Shown: positions 6,948 to 12,757 of the stretch, one piece after another
Position numbering within the stretch: the first letter of the stretch is position 1
Layout: each line of letters begins with the position of its first letter
Assembly (NCBI GenBank): GCA_027483425.1
Contig: JAIXUR010000420.1
Span: 1 to 14,043 of the forward strand
Direction of reading: 5' to 3'
Length of the DNA stretch: 14,043 nucleotides
DNA from: Cyanobacteriota bacterium
GTDB lineage: Bacteria; Cyanobacteriota; Cyanobacteriia; Phormidesmidales; Phormidesmidaceae
Translations under genes and position numbers: made by a program
The notes under the pieces: model-generated
Databases searched by the model: none
Told to the model about the DNA's origin: nothing
The model's input: the letters and a program-made list of their open reading frames with translations, nothing else

Positions 6948-7616
6948 TTACTTAGCCGTCGATTCGCCAAAGGTAGAAATGACGGTCTTAGCAGAGGCGA
7001 TCGCCTCGGTGAGCAGGGTAGCGTGCTCGGTGAGCGCCGTTGCCGCTGCCGCCGGGTCAGCGGCGAGGGCTACGGTGTCTTCAGACAGCGCGGCAATGGC
7101 CTTAGACACCCCCTCAAAGGCGGTTTGTAGATCATCAAACTGGGTGCCCAGCTGAGTGTCAATGGCTTCTTTGAGCTGGCTGGGGGTAGTGTCCAGGGTC
7201 GACTTAAATTTTGCGGTATCGGCCACCAGGGTATCGAAGGAGGCCGCTGCGGTATCTAGAACGGTTTTGGCCCCTTCGATTTTGGGCGCTAGGGTAGTGG
7301 CACTAATAGAATCGGGGGCCGCGGCGGCTTTGCCCAACTGCTTGGTGAGATCCTTCGTCACCGATTTGAGGGGCTTGAGTGCCTCAGAAAACGAATCTTC
7401 CAGAGCATCAGAATAGTCATCCAGAATAGACTCGACAAACTCCTGGGCAGCCTTGGTCATCTTGAGATCCATGGTTTCGGTCAGGGTGCCCTTGGGTGCC
7501 GCCAGGGCCTGGGAACCGGCCCCAGGCAGGCCCAGAAACACTAACATTGCGATCAAAACACCGGCCGCCACAGCTCTAAACGCTCGACCGGTGAGTTGAT
7601 GAAGGTGAGTCAGCAT
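6948..7616 (-). CDS. Secreted alpha-helical protein of unknown function
   Basis: I do not recognise this 222-residue protein. It opens with a basic stretch (THLHQLTGRAFR), a hydrophobic core at about residues 15-31 (VAAGVLIAMLVFLGL) and a likely signal peptidase I site, SQALAA followed by P41, so it should be exported to the periplasm or thylakoid lumen. There is no lipobox cysteine. The mature part has no cysteine, is rich in A, T, L, K, S and D, and is almost entirely predictable as amphipathic helix, with spaced leucines as in four-helix bundles or coiled coils. The ATG at 7616-7614 is preferred over an upstream start 13 codons earlier because TAGGA lies just before it and the signal peptide begins directly. 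It is convergent with the permease and has a long 5' region. Confidence 0.75.
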   Translation of the reverse strand: MLTHLHQLTGRAFRAVAAGVLIAMLVFLGLPGAGSQALAAPKGTLTETMDLKMTKAAQEFVESILDDYSDALEDSFSEALKPLKSVTKDLTKQLGKAAAAPDSISATTLAPKIEGAKTVLDTAAASFDTLVADTAKFKSTLDTTPSQLKEAIDTQLGTQFDDLQTAFEGVSKAIAALSEDTVALAADPAAAATALTEHATLLTEAIASAKTVISTFGESTAK

Positions 7617-8313
7617 GAAACCATTCCTAAATTCTAAAGAGACAAAAAACTTCAATGACGTTGCCAGGGCTAGCTGAATCGCTGGAGCCTAACGCTTACC
7701 AAGCCCTAGAGCCAGCAAAACGACCTCAGAAATCACATCCCCCAGGGTCGATGTGACCTAGGCAACCTACCATGGGCGCAATACAAAAATTCACGCGTAG
7801 ACAACTACTCTCCATAGGCAACCGATAAGCCATCTAGTCAGCCCAGCTTGCCCTGAAGCGATTCAAAAGCACTGTACACAATCATCTGGCCTTTTTCAAT
7901 AACCGCACCAAAATTGCCAGACTCTCTGCAAAACTTGGCGGCGGTGGCCCATTTCACCCGCTAAATAGGAGCGCTAGGGTGGGGTAAACGGACTACTTCT
8001 GGAACACGAAATTGAAGCTGAGCGAGGAACTTTAAGTCTTTTGAAGGGTTGTCACAATGGTATTCAAGTAGCCCTAGGGTATAGGCTTCATTAACTTATT
8101 TCCAACCGTTACTGGACTGGCTGCGGTTGCTTTCTAGGCTCAAATGTTGTCGATTCCTAACATTTCAGGGTGCCACCTAGGATCCCTAGGCAAGTCAGGA
8201 GGCCGGCTAGGGAGAGATAAGCCAAGGATGCACAAGGGTTTAAGCCCCTGCCTAGGTAGCAATTAGTGCTATGGTTAAGGCTATAGATTTATGCTGACAT
8301 AAGGAGTCTAACC
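7617..8313. other. Gene-poor region before petG
   Basis: These roughly 700 bases contain no confident gene. They are less GC-rich than their surroundings. On the minus strand, 8095-7838 reads for 86 codons with a single TAG at 7963-7961 and could be the remains of a gene. It also contains an inverted repeat at 7733-7756 and five CCTAGG sites (7757, 8073, 8176, 8185, 8251). The 3' end must hold the petG promoter, but I cannot assign it with confidence. Confidence 0.5.
7733..7756. repeat. Inverted repeat upstream of the secreted protein gene
   Basis: TCACATC and GATGTGA are perfect 7-bp inverted arms around a 10-base spacer, about 117 bases upstream of the minus-strand ATG at 7616. It could be a regulator-binding site or a transcript hairpin. 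Confidence 0.35.
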
Positions 8314-8427
8314 GTGGTTGAGCCGTTGCTGAGTGGCATTGTTCTCGGGCTTATTCCTGTTACCCTGGCGGGCCTGTTTGTGGCGGCCTACCTGCAATAC
8401 CGCCGGGGCAACCAGTTCGACCTGTAG
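8314..8427 (+). CDS. petG: PetG, cytochrome b6f complex subunit 5
   Basis: PetG is a one-helix thylakoid protein at the edge of the cytochrome b6f complex, needed for its assembly or stability in photosynthetic electron transfer. The 37-codon frame begins at GTG (8314) and translates to MVEPLLSGIVLGLIPVTLAG, then a helix end and a conserved basic tail YRRGNQFDL. It is almost identical to the known PetG family along its full length (37-38 residues). AAGGAG at 8301-8306 lies 7 bases before the start, a textbook ribosome site, which supports the GTG. It stands alone on the plus strand and ends ahead of a hairpin shared with the convergent kinase gene. Confidence 0.97.
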   Translation: MVEPLLSGIVLGLIPVTLAGLFVAAYLQYRRGNQFDL

Positions 8428-8475
8428 CCTTCCCATGGTTGCGATCGCGATGATCGAGGTGTTTTCTACCAACGC

Positions 8476-8498
8476 GTACCACCCCTAGCGGGTGGTAC
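8476..8498. terminator. Hairpin between petG and the convergent kinase gene
   Basis: GTACCACCC (8476-8484) and GGGTGGTAC (8490-8498) form a perfect 9-bp stem with loop CTAGC. It lies 48 bases after petG and 8 bases beyond the kinase stop, so it may end transcripts from both sides. U-tracts are weak. Confidence 0.6.
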
Positions 8499-8506
8499 CA
8501 GCCCAG

Positions 8507-9766
8507 TTAGGCCTGCTGGCCGAGGGCCAGATAGGCACTTCCCACCGCCGCCTCTTTGGAGGCGGCATTTTTAATGGGTACTGGCATCAGGCTGGCCCGG
8601 AGCTGTCGCCAGGTTTCATTGGCGGCTCCCCCGCCAGAGGTATAGATTTGCTGCAGCGGTGAGGCCCCAAGCTGAGCCAGGAGATCGTAGCCCCGCTTTT
8701 CAATGCGGGCTATACCCAGGAGCAGGCCGTGCAAAAAAGCCACATCATCGTCAGGACGGGGGGTGAGGCGGGGAGCCAGATCAGGGTTATTGATGGGGAA
8801 GCGCTCACCGGGCTGCACCAGGGGGTAATAGTCCACCCCAGGGGGAGTAGAGCGGTCAATCCGCTGGCTGAGGGTGGTGAGCATCGCTCGGCTAAAGAAT
8901 TTTTCTAGCACGGCTCCGCCGGTATTAGAGGCTCCACCCACCAGCCAGTGGTGGCCTAGGCGGTGGCTATAAATGCCGTATTCACTGGCATCGACCCGCT
9001 GCTCGCTGAGCAGCTTAATCACCAGGGTTGAGCCCAGGGAAGTGACCCCGTCACCGGGACGGCAGGCCCCGCTGGCTAAAAAGGCGGCGATGCTGTCGGT
9101 GGTGCCCGCGACCACCTGGCACTGGGGCGATAGCCCAAAGCGCTGGGCGATCGCCGCTGTTACCTCACCCACCACGGCCCCTGGGGCCAGCACCCGAGGC
9201 AGCACCGGGCTCCAGGGTTGTCCCAGCATCCAGGCGGGGTAATCGAGGCTGCCCACGTCGTAGCCCAGCTTGAGGCTGTTGTGGTAGTCACTCACCCCCC
9301 ACTGGCCGTGGATCTGGGCACTCAGCCAGTCAGCCTGGTGAAGCAGGTAAGCGGCCTGCTGCCATCGGGACGGTGGCAGGGTCTGCTGCCACCAGACCAG
9401 CTTCGCGAGGCTGGAGGTAGCGCTGGCGGCGGGGCTGTGGGCCGGGGCTAAGGCCTGGATGGCAGCTAATGAGTCTCTACAGGGGTGGTTGTAGAGCAGG
9501 GGCGGGGCCAGGGCAGCACCGGAGCGATCGCACAAAACCACCGTGCCCGAGGTGCCATCGATCGCCAGTCTACCGATCTGCTGGGCCACCGCTGGGGGCA
9601 GTTCCCTGAGCAGGGCAAACAACGCCTTTCGCCAGCCATCGGGGGCCGGTAAGTCGGGGTAGCCCTGCCGATACTCCCAACAAAGATGCCGCTGCGGATT
9701 GACCACAGCGGCACGCACCCCGGAGGTGCCAAAGTCTATACCTAAAGCTAAGGGTAGGAGGGTCAC
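8507..9766 (-). CDS. FGGY family sugar kinase, probable D-ribulokinase
   Basis: This 419-residue protein is an FGGY carbohydrate kinase with two actin-like ATPase domains. It resembles the short cyanobacterial/plant clade (Synechococcus elongatus SePSK and Arabidopsis XK-1), which structural work linked to D-ribulose rather than xylulose. The N-terminal phosphate-binding loop GIDFGTSGV is at 9-17, RLAIDGTSGTVV at 66-77 is the second conserved strand-turn, and the likely catalytic aspartate is D224 in GTTDS. The Gly-rich adenosine motif is TSGGGAANETW near 373-383, and the last segment, SKEAAVGSAYLAL, is also typical. Length is short compared with bacterial XylB (about 480-500). It starts at GTG (9766) without an evident ribosome site, 62 bases after apcF on the same strand, so co-transcription is possible. 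The exact substrate is inferred from the clade. Confidence 0.85.
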   Translation of the reverse strand: MTLLPLALGIDFGTSGVRAAVVNPQRHLCWEYRQGYPDLPAPDGWRKALFALLRELPPAVAQQIGRLAIDGTSGTVVLCDRSGAALAPPLLYNHPCRDSLAAIQALAPAHSPAASATSSLAKLVWWQQTLPPSRWQQAAYLLHQADWLSAQIHGQWGVSDYHNSLKLGYDVGSLDYPAWMLGQPWSPVLPRVLAPGAVVGEVTAAIAQRFGLSPQCQVVAGTTDSIAAFLASGACRPGDGVTSLGSTLVIKLLSEQRVDASEYGIYSHRLGHHWLVGGASNTGGAVLEKFFSRAMLTTLSQRIDRSTPPGVDYYPLVQPGERFPINNPDLAPRLTPRPDDDVAFLHGLLLGIARIEKRGYDLLAQLGASPLQQIYTSGGGAANETWRQLRASLMPVPIKNAASKEAAVGSAYLALGQQA

Positions 9767-9828
9767 AGGGCAGGGGCCAAGGCAACTACAGGACTGACCA
9801 TTCCCAACCCCTCGGCTTAAGTCTCAAT

Positions 9829-10338
9829 TTAAATGCTGATCTCGCTCAGTTCACGGGTCATGTAGTCGAAGGGATAATCGACCACGCTAGGGTCAGCTAC
9901 CCCCGCCTCCTGGACCTTGGCCTTCACAATCTCTTTCATCAGCTGGATGCCGATGACCGTGGGGGCAATGGGTACACCCAGGGAGTTGTAGGTTTCGCGG
10001 AGGCCAGTCAGCACGCGCTCGTCGAGCACGTCGGGGTTACCGGCCACCAGGGCATAGCTGCTGTAGCGCAGGTAGTAGTCCATGTCCCGTAGGCAGGCGG
10101 CGTAGCGACGGGTGGTGTAGGCATTGCCACCGGGGCGAATCAGCTCGGGCACCTGGTCAAATAGCGTCATCCCGGCCTCTTTAACGATGCCTGCGGCATT
10201 GGCGCTAATGACGGCCGCTGCCTTAATGCGATCGAGGCCGCTATCAAAATAGGACTTAATCGAGTCAAGGGCGTTGCTATCGAGGTAGCGCCCCGTATTG
10301 TCGTAGGTTTTGATTAGCGTTGTGACAGCGTCCCGCAT
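9829..10338 (-). CDS. apcF: ApcF, allophycocyanin beta-18 subunit of the phycobilisome core
   Basis: ApcF is the variant beta-type allophycocyanin that replaces one ApcB in the core and pairs with the ApcE chromophore domain, helping pass excitation to photosystem II. The 169-residue product starts MRDAVTTLIK. It carries the beta-subunit hallmarks Asn72 (the methylated asparagine in PGGN) and Cys82 (AACLRD), the phycocyanobilin attachment site, with Asp85 next to it. The MRDAVTT start, FDQVPELIRPG and the C-terminal DYPFDYMTRELSEI separate it from ApcB, which begins MQDA and ends in GLS. ATG at 10338-10336 is chosen because GGGAGAA lies 5-11 bases upstream; the frame is open to a TTG five codons earlier, but that would bury the ribosome site. 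It is divergent from glnA and apart from the other apc genes. Confidence 0.94.
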   Translation of the reverse strand: MRDAVTTLIKTYDNTGRYLDSNALDSIKSYFDSGLDRIKAAAVISANAAGIVKEAGMTLFDQVPELIRPGGNAYTTRRYAACLRDMDYYLRYSSYALVAGNPDVLDERVLTGLRETYNSLGVPIAPTVIGIQLMKEIVKAKVQEAGVADPSVVDYPFDYMTRELSEISI

Positions 10339-10488
10339 AATGGTTTCTCCCAACTCTCACTTGGCAAACAGCATTTCATAAAGGTTGGCAGACCTAAACG
10401 CCTGCCCCTGGCCTGAGGCGATAACCCCTTCAAAAGCCAAGTTTCATACTCGAAGAAGTCTACCACGCAGGCTGAACCCCTAGGCCCC

Positions 10489-10513
10489 AAAGCCCCGCCA
10501 GAGCAGGGGCTTT
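10489..10513. terminator. Terminator-like hairpin in the apcF-glnA divergent region
   Basis: AAAGCCCC (10489-10496) and GGGGCTTT (10506-10513) form a perfect 8-bp stem with a 9-base loop. It ends in only three T on either strand. It is oddly placed between two divergent genes, so it may end a short or antisense transcript or insulate the glnA promoter. Confidence 0.45.
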
Positions 10514-10579
10514 ATGAGTGAATTGTTACAAAACATCATGGTCGACCCGCTGGCTTTTGTCGGCTTTCCCTGACAAAGA

Positions 10580-10621
10580 GTAGCCGGTGATGCAAAATGG
10601 GCTAACCCCTCTTTCTAGGAT
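10580..10621 (+). promoter_or_regulatory. NtcA-activated promoter of glnA
   Basis: GTA (10580-10582), 8 bases, TGC (10591-10593) is one base from the NtcA consensus GTA-N8-TAC. Exactly 22 bases later stands TAGGAT (10616-10621), fitting the -10 form TAN3T. This is the class II layout (site centred near -41.5) known for NtcA-driven nitrogen genes, including glnA, in cyanobacteria. A start at about 10628 would leave a leader near 89 nt. Confidence 0.72.
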
Positions 10622-10632
10622 GGTTGAGGTAA

Positions 10633-10661
10633 GCTGAGGCCTCTGAACCAGAGGTTTCAGC
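10633..10661 (+). promoter_or_regulatory. Long hairpin at the 5' end of the glnA leader
   Basis: Bases 10633-10645 (GCTGAGGCCTCTG) pair with 10649-10661 (CAGAGGTTTCAGC): 13 pairs including two G-U, loop AAC. It would begin about five bases from the predicted transcript start. It may protect the 5' end or act in leader control. I do not see the conserved features of the cyanobacterial glutamine riboswitch (glnA RNA). Confidence 0.65.
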
Positions 10662-10678
10662 CTGACCGTTTGATTAAT

Positions 10679-10702
10679 TGTGTTGATTGATGTGTTGATT
10701 GA
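10679..10702 (+). repeat. Tandem 12-bp duplication directly before the glnA ribosome site
   Basis: TGTGTTGATTGA occurs twice in exact tandem (10679-10690, 10691-10702), with a degenerate partial copy (TTTGATTAAT) just upstream. The second copy ends one base before the AAGGAG (10704-10709) of glnA. Confidence 0.9.
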
Positions 10703-10716
10703 TAAGGAGTCATTAC

Positions 10717-12135
10717 ATGGCAACCCCAGCAGACATTCTGAAGCGCATCGAGGATGAAGGCATTGAGTTAATTGACCTGAAATTTATTGACATGCCGGGC
10801 ATTTGGCAGCATCTCACCCTGCACAAAAGCCAGATTGACGAGGACAGCTTCAGCGCGGGGGTTGCCTTCGATGGTTCCAGCATTCGTGGCTGGAAGGCCA
10901 TCAACGAGTCGGACATGATGATGGTGCCCGACCCCAACAGCGCCTGGCTCGACCCCTTTATGGCGGAGCCGACCCTGAGCATGATTTGCACCATCAAAGA
11001 GCCCCGCACCGGCGAACTGTACGCTCGCTGCCCCCGCGCGATCGCCTCCAAGGCCGTTGAGTATCTGAAGGGAACCGGCCTGGGAGACACCGCCTTCTTT
11101 GGCCCCGAGGCGGAGTTCTTCATCTTCGATGATGTGCGCTTCGACCAAACCGAGCACTCCGCCTACTACTACGTCGACAGCATTGAGGGCCGCTGGAACA
11201 CCGGACGGGTTGAGGAGGGCGGCAACCTGGCCTACAAACCCCGCTACAAAGAGGGCTATTTCCCCGTTGCCCCCACCGACACCTCCCAGGACATGCGCAG
11301 CGAGATGCTCCTGACCATGGCTCGCCTGGGGGTGCCCATTGAGAAGCACCACCATGAAGTCGCCACCGGCGGTCAGTGCGAGTTGGGCATTCGCTTTGGC
11401 GAACTGATCCAGGCCGCCGACTGGCTAATGATCTATAAGTACTGCGTCAAGAACGTCGCCAAGCGGTGGGGCAAGACCGTTACCTTTATGCCCAAGCCGC
11501 TGTTTAACGACAATGGCTCTGGCATGCACACCCACCAGTCGATCTGGAGCAATGGCCAACCGACCTTTGCGGGCGATCTCTACGCCGGGCTGAGTCAGCA
11601 GGCCTTGTGGTACATCGGGGGTATTCTCAAGCACGCCCCCGCCCTCCTGGCGTTGACCAACCCCACCACCAACTCCTATAAGCGCCTGGTGCCTGGGTTT
11701 GAGGCCCCGGTCAACCTGGCCTACTCCCAGGGCAACCGCTCAGCCTCGGTGCGGATTCCCCTCTCGGGGGACAACCCCAAGGCCAAGCGCTTGGAGTTTC
11801 GCTGCCCCGACGCCACCTCTAACCCCTACCTGGCCTTCTCAGCGATGCTCTGCGCCGGGATCGACGGCATCAAAAACCAGATCGACCCCGGCGAACCGCT
11901 AGATGTCGACATCTACGACCTCAGCCCTGAGGAGCTGGCCAAAATTCCATCGACCCCCGGCTCCCTGCTGGATGCGCTCAAGGCCCTAGAAGCTGACCAC
12001 AGCTTCTTAACCAGCCCTGGCGTCTTCAGCGAAGACTTCATCCAGAACTGGATCGAGTACAAACTCGATAACGAAGTCAACCCCATGCGGCTGCGACCCC
12101 ACCCCTACGAACTGGCGCTCTACTACGATTGCTAG
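10717..12135 (+). CDS. glnA: Glutamine synthetase type I
   Basis: GlnA (472 residues) makes glutamine from glutamate, ammonia and ATP, the entry point of ammonium assimilation, as a cytoplasmic dodecamer. Conserved GSI motifs run in order: FDGSSIRGW at 51-59 (the latch/Asp50-type loop), GPEAEFF around 129-135 with metal-binding glutamate, the NDNGSGMHTHQS ammonium/metal region, PGFEAPVNLAYSQGNRSASVRIP with the catalytic arginine, and KRLEFRCPDATSNPYLAFSAM. The C-terminus NEVNPMRLRPHPYELALYYDC is the usual one. The start ATG (10717) has AAGGAG 7 bases upstream; an in-frame ATT six codons earlier is not supported. Cyanobacterial GSI is commonly controlled by NtcA and by inactivating factors (GifA/B), not adenylylation. 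The upstream site supports the NtcA part; no gif gene is in this window. Confidence 0.98.
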   Translation: MATPADILKRIEDEGIELIDLKFIDMPGIWQHLTLHKSQIDEDSFSAGVAFDGSSIRGWKAINESDMMMVPDPNSAWLDPFMAEPTLSMICTIKEPRTGELYARCPRAIASKAVEYLKGTGLGDTAFFGPEAEFFIFDDVRFDQTEHSAYYYVDSIEGRWNTGRVEEGGNLAYKPRYKEGYFPVAPTDTSQDMRSEMLLTMARLGVPIEKHHHEVATGGQCELGIRFGELIQAADWLMIYKYCVKNVAKRWGKTVTFMPKPLFNDNGSGMHTHQSIWSNGQPTFAGDLYAGLSQQALWYIGGILKHAPALLALTNPTTNSYKRLVPGFEAPVNLAYSQGNRSASVRIPLSGDNPKAKRLEFRCPDATSNPYLAFSAMLCAGIDGIKNQIDPGEPLDVDIYDLSPEELAKIPSTPGSLLDALKALEADHSFLTSPGVFSEDFIQNWIEYKLDNEVNPMRLRPHPYELALYYDC

Positions 12136-12142
12136 GACGATT

Positions 12143-12170
12143 GGATAGCTCCTTGAATGAGGGGCTATCC
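12143..12170 (+). terminator. Terminator-like hairpin after glnA
   Basis: GGATAGCTCC (12143-12152) pairs with GGGGCTATCC (12161-12170) through 10 pairs with one G-U, loop of 8. It starts 8 bases after the glnA stop. A U-tract is missing. Confidence 0.55.
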
Positions 12171-12176
12171 GATACC

Positions 12177-12227
12177 CCAGTGGTCTGGCCCTGAGTCCCG
12201 ACCACTGGATCCAGACCACTGGTCGGG
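12177..12227. repeat. Overlapping inverted repeats (CCAGTGGTC family) after glnA
   Basis: Three arms share a core. Arm A is CCAGTGGTCTGG (12177-12188), arm B is CCCGACCACTGG (12197-12208) and arm C is CCAGACCACTGG (12211-12222), extending to CCACTGGTCGGG (12216-12227). A pairs perfectly with C over 12 bases, A pairs with B over 9, and B pairs with 12216-12227 over 12 with one mismatch. The structures exclude one another. Confidence 0.85.
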
Positions 12228-12259
12228 GCTAAACCCGTGCGGCGCTAGCTCGCCACTGT

Positions 12260-12565
12260 TCACCCTTCCTGGGGGCTGGGGCCATCCCATCCAGCGGGTA
12301 GTCTCTGGACGACGAGTTCATTGCCCTCGCGGCCCATGACGGTGACCGTGTCGCCTGGCACTAGCGGGGTGCCAGGGGGAATGGCGATCGCCGTCCAGTA
12401 GACGCCCTCAAACTTGACCTGGTACTTATGCCCCTCCAGGAACGCTTCCACCAGCGCCGTTTTATCCGTCCAAGCGCCCTCCGGCAAGGTAGGCTGATCC
12501 ACCGAGTCAGCCACCCATCGCACGTTGTGAGGAGAATCAGCCTCGGGAGAGATACCTTCTGGCAT
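12260..12565 (-). CDS. Small soluble NfeD-like OB-fold protein
   Basis: This is a 101-residue protein. Residues about 46-90 resemble the C-terminal OB-fold of NfeD proteins: VYWTAIAIPPGTPLVPGD, then VTVMGREGNELVVQRLP, matching the family's pattern of a Trp-containing strand, P-x-G-x-x-V-x-V and a final strand LxVxxL. No transmembrane segment is present, unlike classical NfeD, which anchors this domain in the membrane and works with stomatin-like proteins. The first 40 residues are polar and acidic (ISPEADSPHN, VDQPTLPEGAW) and match nothing I know. No stomatin/flotillin gene is adjacent. The ATG at 12565-12563 lacks a clear ribosome site. It is convergent with glnA and divergent from the gene at the right edge. 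The fold call is moderate; the function is unknown. Confidence 0.65.
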   Translation of the reverse strand: MPEGISPEADSPHNVRWVADSVDQPTLPEGAWTDKTALVEAFLEGHKYQVKFEGVYWTAIAIPPGTPLVPGDTVTVMGREGNELVVQRLPAGWDGPSPQEG

Positions 12566-12698
12566 AGTTTCAAATTCTTATAGGATACGGTTTAGTCTCA
12601 ACGGGTTTTTCAGTCGACTACTATCCCTTGAGTATAGATAGCAGCGCGAAATAGAGCGTGGTTTGAGAGAAATAAGGTGTCACCCCGAGTACCATGAG

Positions 12699-12728
12699 TT
12701 GGCAAGGGCACCGCTAAATCGCTATGCT
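12699..12728 (+). promoter_or_regulatory. Candidate promoter of the membrane-anchored protein gene
   Basis: TTGGCA (12699-12704), an 18-base spacer and TATGCT (12723-12728) make a fair sigma70-type promoter 29 bases before the ATG at 12758. The first transcribed base would be near 12735. Confidence 0.4.
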
Positions 12729-12757
12729 GCCCTGGAAAGTGAGGACAGGTAACCGCA

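Noticed and set aside
10628..10716. Glutamine riboswitch (glnA RNA motif) in the glnA leader
   Set aside because: The leader has one long hairpin but not the three-way junction or loop-E-like GAAGUAGG core expected for this aptamer.
10768..11355. Long minus-strand frame inside glnA
   Set aside because: Antisense to conserved glnA codons; it is a by-product of GC-rich third positions.
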